From positions 9,542-56,227 of the forward strand of contig ML986620.1 of NCBI GenBank assembly GCA_010094045.1: a DNA stretch of 46,686 nucleotides, given 5' to 3'. Source of the stretch: Lojkania enalia. Lineage: Eukaryota > Ascomycota > Dothideomycetes > Pleosporales. Under the pieces are notes generated by a model. The model made no database searches, had not been told where the DNA came from, and worked only from the letters and a program-made list of their open reading frames with translations. Below are positions 12,208 through 23,255 of this stretch, in pieces. Position numbers and translations under genes: made by a program. Within the stretch, counting starts at the first letter, position 1. Every line of letters begins with the position of its first letter.

Positions 12208-13905
12208 ATGTGGGCCCGACGCTCGATTGACATCTTCATCCCTTTCTTGTTGATCCTGCTTCCAGGGATCCAGGCACAATGCCCATTCTACTCACACTAC
12301 GCCGGGCAGAAACACGCTCCCTACTCCACCGGACGATGGAATCTGAGTTATATGCGACCAATAAAATCATGTCGCACATTCATTGCGCCAGAAGTCAAAG
12401 CCACAATAGAGAGATTACGGCACGTGATCGTGGACCCAGACCTCTTCCGGCTTTTCGAGAACTCCTGGCCGAGCACACTGGACACTACGATAGCCTGGCG
12501 GGGCTTTGCCGAGAAAAATGAAACACAAGATGTCTTTGGCAATGGAACGCAGGTCACTCAGACCCTGAAAACGGACGAGGAATTGAGCTTTGTGATCACA
12601 GGGGATATCGAGGCCATGTGGCTCCGCGACTCAGCGAACCAGCTCCAAGCCTATGCTTCGCTATTGAAGAGAAATGAAAGCAGTGAGAGCCTTGCGGGCC
12701 TCTTCAGAGGTGCGATCAATCTCCAAGCCCGCTACATTCTAGAAGCACCCTTCTGCAACGCCTTCCAGGCTCCTGACGAGAGCCGGATCCCGCGCAAGAG
12801 CAGCGCGAACTCGGACACGATTACTCCGTTCTTCGACTTCTACAGAGTCTTTTCCTGCCAGTGGGAGCTCGATTCCGTGGCCAGCTTTCTGCAGCTATCA
12901 GATGACTATGCCTCCGCGACGGGCGATTACGAATTCTTTGGCATGTGGAATTGGAAGAGTGCTGTGGAGATTATCTTGAGGACGGCAGAGAGTATGACGA
13001 TGAATAGCTATGGCGAGGATGGCAGGTGGCTGCATACGCCGTACACGTACTGCGCGCCCTACGGCGGCACCCCGATCAACGAGTGCAATGGCTCACCGCA
13101 TCGGGGCGGCATCGGGCTTGTAAGGAGCTTTCATCGCCCGAGTGACGACGCGTGTACGTATCAGTATTTGATACCCAGTAATATGATGTTTAGCCGGACG
13201 CTCAATGCGTCGGCCGATATCATGGCTAGGATCGAATTGCAAGGAGGAAATTTAACGAGCTGGATGAAGCAGATGAGCTCGAATATAAGAGAGGGGATTG
13301 AAACGTATGGTGTCGTGAGAGACGCCAAGTACGGCGATATATACGCCTATGAAGTTGATGGGTATGGCTCGGCGAATGTTATGGACGACCCCAATGTTCC
13401 TTCCCTCTTATCGGCCCCGTTTCTTCGCTACACTTCTTCGTCCGATCGCGTCTACCAGAATACGCGCCGCAAGGTGCTCTCCCAGGATAACCCATACTAC
13501 GCCTGGGGTCCGGTCCTCAGCGGTGTGGGTAGCCCGCACACCCTACCCGGGAGGGTGTGGCCAATGGCCCTCGTTATGACGATCTTGACTAGCGACGACG
13601 ATGGCGAGATTGAGAGATGTTTAAGGGATCTGGTGAGGAGTACGGATGGGTTTGGGGTGTTGCATGAGAGTGTGCATGCGCATTCTGCCGGCATGTGGAG
13701 TAGGCAGTGGTAAGCTATCCTTCTTATCACCTTTTCCACTCGATATTTCTTCACGAGCATTGAGTTTGCTTGCTAGGTAGAATGGAGAGTAGTCAGGAGA
13801 TGACTAATGAGAAATAGGTTCTCGTGGGCCAATGGCCTATTTGGACAGGCTATACTCGATCTTGAGAAGAGGAGGCCGCATATTTTGAAAATGGGCTTCC
13901 AATAA
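12208..13905 (+). CDS. Secreted GH125 family exo-alpha-1,6-mannosidase
   Basis: Predicted 529-aa glycoside hydrolase of family 125 (formerly DUF1237), exo-acting alpha-1,6-mannosidases. Exons are 12208-13709 and 13818-13905. The 108-nt intron (GTAAGC..AATAG, branch-like ACTAAT near its end) joins SRQ to [10 protein letters not shown] across a split codon. Without splicing the frame ends at TAA 13711-13713 and loses the conserved C-terminus. Residues 1-23 form a signal peptide ([10 protein letters not shown] core, then IQA). Hallmark blocks are [11 protein letters not shown] (~135-145), [27 protein letters not shown], and HESVHAH (486-492), whose Glu is a candidate catalytic residue by family analogy. 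Several N-glycosylation sequons fit secretion. The likely role is trimming alpha-1,6-mannose from mannans or N-glycans in the secretory route or outside the cell. Confidence 0.92.
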
Positions 13906-16411
13906 CCCTCACCGCCCTCTCGCGTATAGTACCCTTCGGGCGAACATGGAATGGGCCGCTTGTTCTGAATGAAGTCCAATGGCAGCGGCCTCCTTCGATC
14001 CTCTACTATCACAACTAGTAACATAATTGGATATTGTAGAATCGCATTGCACTGTGTATTTTCGTTGATGTAGTATTCTGCATCCCCTGCAGACGGTGGC
14101 GCATGTTTTTGCTGTTGGGGAAATTGGCGTATCGGGCATTCTTGGATTGCAATGTGTTCTTTGGAATGCAAAGTTCTCTATACAGAATTTCTGCAGCTGT
14201 GTGATCTGTCTAGTGCCAAGTCCGTTCACAGAAACTATATTGATCGCATGACTTCACTTTTCATTACCATCGCACCGGAGGTGCATCACCGTTCTCTAAA
14301 AGCGCTTGCTCCAGACTAAAAGCACCATCTCAAATTTCCAAAGAATGGCGCTAAAAACTTATCCCCGTTTCTAGGAATCCATCATAACTCAATTCGTACA
14401 CTCACCATCCAACACATCACCACCACCGCCCCAGCCGCCCTACCACATTCCGCAACCGCCTTCGGATTTCGCCGCGAGGCCATGCGCTGCGTACTCCTTC
14501 CGGAACCCCCATTTTCCGAGGAAGGATTTCAGGCGCCCTCTCCGCATCTACGACACACGCGAAAACATCGACTGAGCCGCAAACATGAGGACAAAACGTT
14601 GTTTGTTAGACGAAGACTCAGAGCTAAGGGCCTAAAGGCGCGGCATGGTTACGTTACGGATGTGCGGATGGTTGGGGAGGAGAAACTTGGTAGCTGGTTT
14701 TACGTATGTTCTCAGAGTACTGAGCTATTTGCCGGGGCCTTTTTTTGTAAGTTTACGTGGAAGAATGGGAGGGAGGGATAGGTGAGATGATTATTCCGAG
14801 CATGTGTGGCGAATCCTTTTGCGGGTTAAGTAAAGGATAATTCTCCTACAGTGGGTAAGTAGATGGGTGTTCTAGTTTGTCGCTAAGTCGTTGCTTGGCT
14901 GAAACTTTTGCGTGGGGAGCTTTGGGATGGAGGGATTGGTAGTTGTTTTACATACGTGGGCGGGTTGAGATATGTGGGAGATTGTCGACCGACGGTGGAA
15001 CAGAGAGAAATCATAGTTGTTCGTATACAAGCGATGTGTCAATGGTGATATGAACTGGATAGTTGGCCATTGCCTAAGCGCTGTGATGTATACTAGAGGC
15101 GTTGAAAATCGCCGCTTCCGTGTGCACGTTGTTATGGCGGGGTGCAGAGGGAGGATGCAAGCGATGTTCGAGCTGCAAGCCACTCCCGCAAAGGATTCCG
15201 CAATCTAAGCGCCATGTGTGGTCCTTCGAAGGTCTCGAGACTGAAGTTCACGACATAGTCTCAGAGCCAGTCGATTGAGCTATATGTTCCTTGTCAAGAC
15301 TACAGGCAATACCTACGTACAGACAAAGGCAAAACACTATCGATGATGTTTTTGCGCAGGAAGGTTCTGAAGAGAACAGCCAAAGGCGCTAGACGGCCAC
15401 AGCGACGTCGCACTGCATAATGCTAGAACGGCGCAGGAAGATGAGATCGATGGAAGCTGCTAAGTACGGACAATCGAGATATTGCTTGTGGTGCGGGTGT
15501 GAGTCTGATGGTGGTCCTGAATATGAAGTCCGCTGCCGAGAGTTTGATATTTGTCCAGGGCGCTTTGCCTAGTACGGACTGGTGTAAGATCGCCGATTAC
15601 TGGTTTCGGAGCTATCACAATGTCTTTTGCCCATTATCCACGGTGGGATTGGCAAAGCACTGGCTATAGCTTTGAAAAACTTAACACTTCCAATCAATTG
15701 ATAACATCAGCTAAAAATGTAAATGGTCCCGTGTTGTTTAGCAGAGCATTGCAAGGCTGAGCCTGGACCAACAACGGTTCTCGCCCCGCGCCAAGCTGCT
15801 TCAAGTCTAGGGTCTCTCCGTATCCTGAGGCACACCAGATGCTAACACTCTAGACGTCTCAGTTGCTCACAGCCCTCCCGAACCCAGCAATCTTCCGAAC
15901 AATTGCCTGCGCTATGGCTGCCATTGTCCTATCGCGTCATTGGTTTCTCGCTGAGCCTCACCTACCCATGCCCTTGGGAAGTTGAATTTGGGATCCTTCT
16001 AAACCGATTATGGTTCGTGAGACGCAACACCCAGGCTAGATCCTCAGGCCTCCAGTTCTCCAATCTCGTCTACTCTTGGTATGCAGAGGGGTAGCAAGTG
16101 CAGACAGATGTTTCCCGTGAGATTGAACGATGGCTATTGGGCTGTGCCGCACGCGTGGACGCTGCCCTCAGTTATATCTACTTATTCAATAAGGCCCCAG
16201 GCTGAGCCACGATGGGAAAAGTATTCTGTTGTTCAGTTTTTTTTAAAGAGTCTTAGTGCTGAAAAGTGTTTATTTTTAATACGTTCTTTTATGCTGCGCA
16301 TACCCTTTTTCCAGGCGTGAGACTTCAATTTTATACAGCCGTCCTTGCGGGCGGTCAACTGACGACGGCGCCAATCCTTTCTAACCCGGCTCGAATTCCG
16401 TCTACTTCACG
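13906..16411. other. 2.5-kb intergenic stretch without a supportable gene
   Basis: Several frames of 60-130 codons occur on both strands, but none has recognisable family content or a convincing exon structure. The best is 14482-14781 (plus, 99 codons), a basic frame of normal composition with no family I know. The last few hundred bases should contain the promoter of the surface-protein gene starting at 16412. No tRNA or repeat element was recognised. Confidence 0.45.
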
Positions 16412-18804
16412 ATGTCTCTCTTTCAGTTGACGAACGTTTGCTTTTTTCTCTTGGCTGGGTACTTGGGCTCGGAGGTTTCGGCGGAATTACGCCATGTTGG
16501 ACCTTCAGACAGAGTGCTGCGGGCAGCTACGAGGATGTCTGATGCTTTTCGACGGAGCGTGAGAATTGTAAGGAGGTTTGATACAGAGCTGTCATATATT
16601 GAAAGTAAGCTATGCCAATTGTCACATGGTTTTTGGCAGCTAACGGCGAATCAGTGGAAAATGGATGGAGCGGAGAACCTGTCTTCGCATCCCAGGTCAG
16701 GGTCTCATCCGATTCACCCATTCTTAACTTGGAAGATATCGAACATCATTTGCGTAATGTGCAGTGCAGCGATGAATCGATAAAGTTGCACTTTGTAGAT
16801 ACTGTATCGGCACGGGATGCTAAGGAGGCTTGTATGAACGAACACGGTGGAATAGTTGTTACTTCGCATGAAGGCTGCAATTCGGATGGGCAGCGATCTG
16901 TCTACAAGTGAGTCGATTCCTAATAGACCTTTGATGGGCCTAACAGACATAGGGTCCATGACGTCCAGGTTTCCGCGGATGAGCACTCTCTAGAGCTTTC
17001 AGTCGTCGAATCGAAATGGAAAAAAACTTTTTCACAGTTCAATATTGAATTCGGCTATACGAAGAATGGACATCTATTTAGGCGACAATTGGGCTCGAAG
17101 CGGAGGCCCGGCCGCAGGCAAGTGTTGGATCCCGCTACAATTACGGCTGCGCCCGTAGCCATCCCATCGGATACTCCTGATGAGCAGATCGCCGCATCCT
17201 TCGATCTCTCCTTTTCGACTGCCAACTCCACTTTCTCCCCGGAAGAATTCCTTAAAGGTGCTGAGGGCATTGTAGCTATCCCCGATCTCCCTGTCGAGCT
17301 TGGATGCAACGAGTGTACCACAACTGGTGCTTTAACCCTTACTCAGGGCTCTTTCGACATCGACTTGGGCGACGTTGACCTCCTTCCGGACTTCCTCGAT
17401 GGTGATGATGCTAACGTCCTGAGTATCATCAAGGGTGGTTTCATCGAGCTGGCGGCGAAGGATCTAGCCGCGCACATTGACTTGTTTGCTAAGCCCAAAG
17501 CAAGCGGAGAATTTGAGATTGCACTTCCTAGCCTTCCAATTGTTGGCTTCGTCATCCCTGGATTAGGTAAGGCTGGTGTGTCTTTTGAAGCTTCATTACT
17601 AGCATCATTCGAGGTTGAGGGGGGTATTGAGATCAACTATGGATTTGACGTTACGGTACGTATATGCTTTTGAGAGGATTTTCGCAAGCCCGCCTAATGA
17701 CCTTCTAGGTCCCATCCGACTCCACCATCCGTATTGACATGTCCGATCTTGAGAAGAGCGGTATCACTGGCTTCGACGTGCCCGAACTTAAGCCTCTTCC
17801 TTTTACAGCTAACGTCACAGACCTCGAGATTGCACTAGGACTCACCTTCAAGCCATCTATCCCAATCGGATTTGACTTCCTTGATGGTCAGCTCGAGGCT
17901 GAAGTCTCTGTCTTCTTCGAACTTCCCAGCCTTGAAGCCACATTCGCCATCAAGGATAATGTTGACGCCCAATGTGACGCACTCCCAGAGGGCAATTCAA
18001 CCACCAACCTTGATGTTAATAACCTACTCGATGCCCTCGGAGCACTTGTCCTCGAAGAAGCTACTATTGGCATCGCTCTCGGGGTAGCTGCTAGCTTTAA
18101 CGTCCCTGTACTCCCAGAAGCCATCGGTAGCTTCGAAACTGCCTTTATCCTCTTTGAGACGGAATTCGCATTGCCAACCACATGTCTAGCAGCTAATCAG
18201 GCATACGAGACGGCGACCAAGATCTGGGAGAGTATAACGAAGAGCTATGTGGAGGCCCATCCGACTGCTCCACCGCTACCCGAATTGAAGTATGAGACGA
18301 ACTCTGCTGTCTATTCGTATACGACCCCAGCGTACGAATCCAACGGAGACGTTTATACCCCGCCGGCTCACGAGACTAGTAGTGTTGTTTACACTCCACC
18401 AGCACATGAGACGTCTAGCATGGTTTATCAACCTTATCCACCGGCAGAACACGAGTCATCGATCATGATGTACCCTCCACCTGCTCATGATACGACTAGC
18501 ATTTATTATTCCCCAGAGCATGAGACTACTACAATTGTGTATCCCCCATATCTACCTCTGGCCCATGAGACCAGTTCAGTCGTTTATACCCCCCCACCTG
18601 TCCATGAGACGACTTCAATCGTTTATATTCCGCCGCCTGCCCATGAGACAACTATCATTTATACCCCACCATCAGTTCACGAAACGACAAGTATTGTCCA
18701 TCTCCCACCGCCAGTCCACGAAACTAGTCTCATTTACCCGCTACCACCAGTCTACCAACCAAGTAGCGTAATCTACACCCCGCCTCCAATCTACGAGACA
18801 AGCG

Positions 18805-18838
<34 letters not shown>

Positions 18839-19061
18839 AAATACCTCCATCTACATCCCGTTCCCAGTCCCCGAAAACTCCACCACCTCGGCGTTCCTAA
18901 CAAGTGGCACTGGGACCGGAGTCATCCAGCCATCGGCGCCCCTTCAGGCTACTATCGCCGCGGCCCCCGGTCTCAGTGTTCCGATGATGGAATGGGGCAT
19001 TATGTGGCAGGGCCTTGTGCTTGGCTTTGGTGCAATAATCGGGGCTACGTTGTTTCTGTGA
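16412..19061 (+). CDS. GPI-type cell-surface protein with DUF7029/DUF7223-like domains and Pro/Tyr repeats
   Basis: Predicted 833-aa secreted surface protein in four exons: 16412-16604, 16655-16907, 16953-17655 and 17709-19061. Introns are 50, 45 and 53 nt. The first two were placed where a GCTAAC or CCTAAC branch site precedes the acceptor; shorter 35- and 39-nt alternatives keep the frame but are less likely. Residues 1-24 form a signal peptide (CFFLLAGYLG core). An N-terminal beta-rich domain contains CSDESIKLHF and ends in SVYKVHDVQV, then a basic linker. A larger domain (~230-560) carries LGCNECTTTGALTLTQGSF. Together they resemble the DUF7029 plus DUF7223 pair of fungal surface proteins; this is recalled, not searched. 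Residues ~577-760 are about 14 degenerate repeats like AHETSSVVYTPP, then a proline run. The C-terminus is hydrophobic and fits a GPI signal. Function is unknown; an adhesin or wall structural role is inference. Confidence 0.82.
18290..18840 (+). repeat. Degenerate tandem repeat (about 14 units) plus GCC/CCA proline run inside the surface-protein gene
   Basis: Units of about 33-45 bp encode variants of (A/V)HETSSxVYTPP. They differ at many silent and coding positions, so the array is old but expandable. It ends in a trinucleotide tract (GCC)n at about 18805-18838 encoding consecutive prolines. Such arrays are prone to length change by slippage or unequal exchange. Confidence 0.85.
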
Positions 19062-22040
19062 AACCTCAAGTGTTGTGGAGTAATGGGTTGTGATAATGTT
19101 TCAATGTTGTATATCCTTGTTGATGTTTCCTTTCTTGTGGATTTTCTTCAGCTATGCGAGGTTTCTTAGATTTGGGTTCAAAGGTATAATACACCAATTA
19201 TCGAACGCTTGACGATTAAGGTGAATGTATAAAGTTATTGAATGACAGGAATATTCTTCTAAAACTTCATTGAGTGCATCTATGTGACTGCGGCGTGGCT
19301 CATCAGTGTTTCACCACTATTGGACATCCTGCTGGGCATATAAACGCCCTACCGGCCCTACCCCTCCTCGTCACACATTCCTGCGTCTTCCCTGACTAAA
19401 ATAGTGTTTACCCTTGATCTATGGAGCTCCCGTGCTTAAAAGTCACAATGGCTTTGCTACCATGAAGACTAAATCGACAGCCATAGCTACATAGAAAGGA
19501 TATGTGGCACTAAAAGTAGTACTCTCAATATGAAATGACTTTTGCACTTGGTATTCTCCAAATGTTCAATAAAACAGGTGTGGAATCCATGCTTGCTAGT
19601 ATTCGACTTCAGCGATGAAAGGTATTTAATTGGCTGGACGAGTAATGCTTAGTTTTGCAGTATCTGGGGAGGTATATAAAGGAGTCCGATGTCCATATTT
19701 GAAACCTTTCTTTACACAATCGGTTCTTCTGGCCGTCTAAAATACCGAATATACAGTAAATATATTCCACCTGCTCTATAATCTTTCGTGCCAAACATCC
19801 ATGATTAAAAGCGTGTTAAATAGTGGTATACAGGATTTCGGAGGGCGTTTAAAATGGATAAACTTTACAACGCACGGTAAAAGCTTATAGTTGAGACTCT
19901 ATATCCCGAACATGTCGAAGCGACGTTGTGAGCAAGAAGAAATGCTGACCATCAGCAAAATATTTGGCGATGTTTCATTAGACCGCATATACAGTCCCTT
20001 CTACTGCTTTTAGGGGGTCCTGGGGATATATAAATGTTTACCATACTTTAGACTTGTGATCTTTACATAGCATATGAAAATTACCTTTGTGTATAAGAGC
20101 AACTGGCGAGTGGGAACATGTCTCTTCTGCTCTAAAAGATCACAGACTCCACCTATATGACTAAAACCGGAATACGCGTAAGCCTCGTGGCGGCCCTGGA
20201 AGTCTTGGACTAACAAGTGCGACACAGGTTAATCATGGTGTGGCTGGCTGGCGTTTGGCACTTCACACAGATCAAATACTCTCGCTGTTTTCGTAAAACC
20301 TGCAACCACACTGCTTTGTTCGTCCTGCGCTACGAGTTCGCAGACGTCATAAACATGGCTATATGATGACGCCTGTCACACTCATGGGGGCCTGGAAGGC
20401 AGAGTCTAAAATAAGAATGTGCTGACTACAGTGTGTTGACGATTCGTGTCTAATCTATTACTTATGGGCAGTATCTAGGATGGCGCTACGGCGGCAAAGG
20501 GATCGCCGCTTTCGTTCATCTCTTAGTATAAAAACTTCTACGGTTATACTGTTCCTCTTTTCACATAACTCTCGTAGATCATCTGAAAACAACTAATACC
20601 AATGGCGATGCTAAGTTTGGATTGAAAAGATAGTTCATATGTAATGACTTAAAGGGAAGTAGGGTTAGATTTACGGAACTCCTTGACTTTGGAGAAGCCG
20701 GTTGAAAGCCGGAATGAGACTATTATTGATTGTTTCTCAAAAATGATACTTCGAAACTAAAGGTTGCCATTTTTTAACTTGACCTGGGGTACTTAAAAGC
20801 TGATTATGTCGACCCCATGTGACCAAAGGCTTGATAAACAAAAAAAGGTGAAGGGTATGTAAGCATGTTTTGTTGTATTAAAATTTAAAGATTGAGGAAG
20901 GTATGAAGGATGTCTAGGAAGTAATTGACCGGCTAAAAATATGTCTAATGCAATTTTAGGGGCAAAACCTCGAGATATTTTTGACAAAGTATTTTGTTAG
21001 TAATTCCGAGGGAAAGTATACTATTTTGGAAAATGGTAACAAAAATAAGGTGACGATAGGATTCTCAATTGATAAAACTTCGCCATGTTACTTTTCAAGC
21101 CCCTCTCTGATTCTTTAGCTGTATATTTAAAATATTTACATGATCTTGGACGGTCTCGTTCTCAACACATCGCTGACATTTAAGACTCACCCTGAAAGAA
21201 GGACATCACAGAGTGCATGAGACTTTCTGCGGTAACAATATCCTGCCTAGTGGCGCAGATATAGTGCCACAAAACCGCTCGATATTATAAATGTATAGAC
21301 TTAGGATTAGTGAGTAAGGAAGATAGATAATCTGCTCTTGTCTTGGATTGTTGTAGAAAGGTGGGAAATGAGAATAGACTATAACACTCCTAGAGAGATG
21401 ATAATCCCTAAGCACTGATGTTGAACATCTAGTCAGAGACGTTTAATTCATTGAAATATCAGCTAAAGTAAGACGTATTGCTTAACATCGATATAAAGCT
21501 GAACAGAATGAAGGATGTTGTAGTATGCCTGCGTGACTTTACTCCTTCACCGCTCCGTGAGGTTGTGCATAAAAAATATGCTTATTCTTCGTAAGACGCA
21601 CTCCAGATTAATTCATTCATAACTTCGACAAAAATTATTGACGACCTGAATGAATGGCTCAAATCCTGTACTGCTTCGTAATTGCTTTTGTTATCTTGAC
21701 TCAAACCAATGAGTTTATATTCCTACGAAATGAAACATCTGCGTGCAGCGTAAATAATTGGTCTAGTCGTGCGAGGCTGTGTCCTTATATGCATTAATGA
21801 ATAATACCCCCTGGTTTTTCACTGTTGCTGAGTTGAGGGTATATATAGATCTCATAGATAAGAGGCAAAATTTAAGTTTAAGAATGTGGCCCAAATGACC
21901 ATCTTAAACTCCCTAAGTTTCTCGCTGGCCAACGAGAAATTCGTGGGGCTGAATGATCTCCTTTTTCAACTATATTTGACTCTTTCCCGTGAAAGAACAA
22001 ATTGAGAATCAAGAGATGCGGTATATCAGAGAGTAAATCA
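19062..22040. other. 3-kb gene-poor stretch
   Basis: Moderately AT-rich sequence with only short frames (60-72 codons) on either strand, none recognisable. Immediately after 19061 is the 3' UTR of the surface-protein gene. No terminal repeats, LTRs or transposase blocks were recognised. It may be decayed DNA or hold non-coding RNAs that cannot be seen by eye. Confidence 0.45.
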
Positions 22041-23255
22041 TCAAAAGTCTGCAACCCAGTAGAGCAAACTGGGGAATTTTTTCGCCTTTCCATCATCCAT
22101 GAAAACTGTTACCTTCTCCACAATCTTGCTTCCTAACTGCTTCTTATGCGTAGCTAAAAAGTAGCTTGGACCAATTCCATTCGGGCAACCAATCAACGCC
22201 TTTGCCTCGTCGCTATCGGCGTCAAATGTCACACCAGGCCACTTCTTCCTCTCGTTTCCGGATTTCTTGAGTGTCTCATCGATCAGCCGAACACATTCAT
22301 CGTTTTCAACAGGAGACGAAAATATGTACTTGACGTTGCCAATGTTCGCACCAGAGTTGATTTGGGAGTGCAATTCTTGCCATTGGAGGAACGCGATATC
22401 AGCCCAGGTTTTCAGGGCAGGATAGATACTGACAGGAGGGTCCTGTTTCGCGCCCATATATTTAGGTGAGTATTTTGCTTGGCCGACTAGGAGGCCCGCG
22501 GCGGCATCGAAGAGGGTTATATAGTTTGCATGAGTTGGCTAACTCTATAAATCAGTCAAAGACATCAATTCGAATCGTCTACCCCTTATAGAAGGTAGTT
22601 GGAGGATCTCGGTGTCGTGGCTTACGGGATATTTCACATCATTAACTTCCCGCTCTGTCTCATGCACCCACATCCAGCATTCGAAGCCACCGCTGTCGGT
22701 CGCTTTCTTGGGCTCAACACCTAAGCCTTTGAATGCACTCACTAGAGGCATAGGAAAATTACCTTCAAAAGTATAATACGGCTCGTAGTCGAGAAATTCG
22801 TAACCCCATTTCTTGAATAGACCTGGCAAACGATGTGCATTAGCTCATTGAAAGTTTTTCCGTTGTAACTTATAGAGATATACTTAAGAATACTTCTTAC
22901 CGAAATCGACGTAAGGAGACTGGGCGGAATCTTTGCCTAACATCTTGCCAGCATCGGCATCGTTCGCTTTCATGAGCTCGAGGAGTTGATTCCCCTTGCA
23001 GACTTTCTCATTCCAAAGCTTCTCAAGATCGATGGCGCCACGACGGACCAAAAGAGCCGGACCGATGGATGAAGGAAGGGGGATGAGACCGAGCGTAAAG
23101 GAAGCTATTCGCGGAATCGGAGCCCTGTTTAGCGCCTTGAAAGGAGGTTCTACAATGACTGAAATTGTATCAATCTCCTTACGATGCGGAGAAAGACTGG
23201 GTACTATGTATCCTGTAACTGCGCGGATGTCATATATGAAGAGGAGGAGATTCAT
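22041..23255 (-). CDS. Uncharacterised fungal protein, three exons, broadly conserved family
   Basis: Predicted 349-aa protein from exons 23255-22901, 22822-22626 and 22538-22041. The first intron (78 nt, GTAAGA..CCAG) joins YVDFG to LFKKWGYEF; the second (87 nt, GTAAGC..TTAG) joins VNDVKYP to PTHANYITLFD. Both restore a continuous frame through internal stops. I recognise a family of fungal hypothetical proteins by AQSPYVDFG, LVGQAKYSPKY, WADIAFLQWQE and ALIGCPNGIGPSYFLATHKK followed by VEKVTVF near the C-terminus. The family has no established function. No signal peptide or membrane span is clear, though residues 1-15 (MNLLLFIYDIRAVTG) are hydrophobic. The start is the least certain part: the first 60-70 residues do not match what I recall of the family, and an upstream exon or later start is possible. 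The gene is isolated, with about 3 kb of gene-poor DNA downstream. Confidence 0.72.

Noticed and set aside
14482..14781. 99-codon basic frame in the 2.5-kb intergenic stretch
   Set aside because: It has an ATG and normal codon use, but no recognisable family, no supporting splice context and poor length; not enough to call a gene.
14872..15183. 103-codon minus-strand frame overlapping a 63-codon plus-strand frame
   Set aside because: Low-information sequence rich in Thr/Ser/His without motifs; likely chance.
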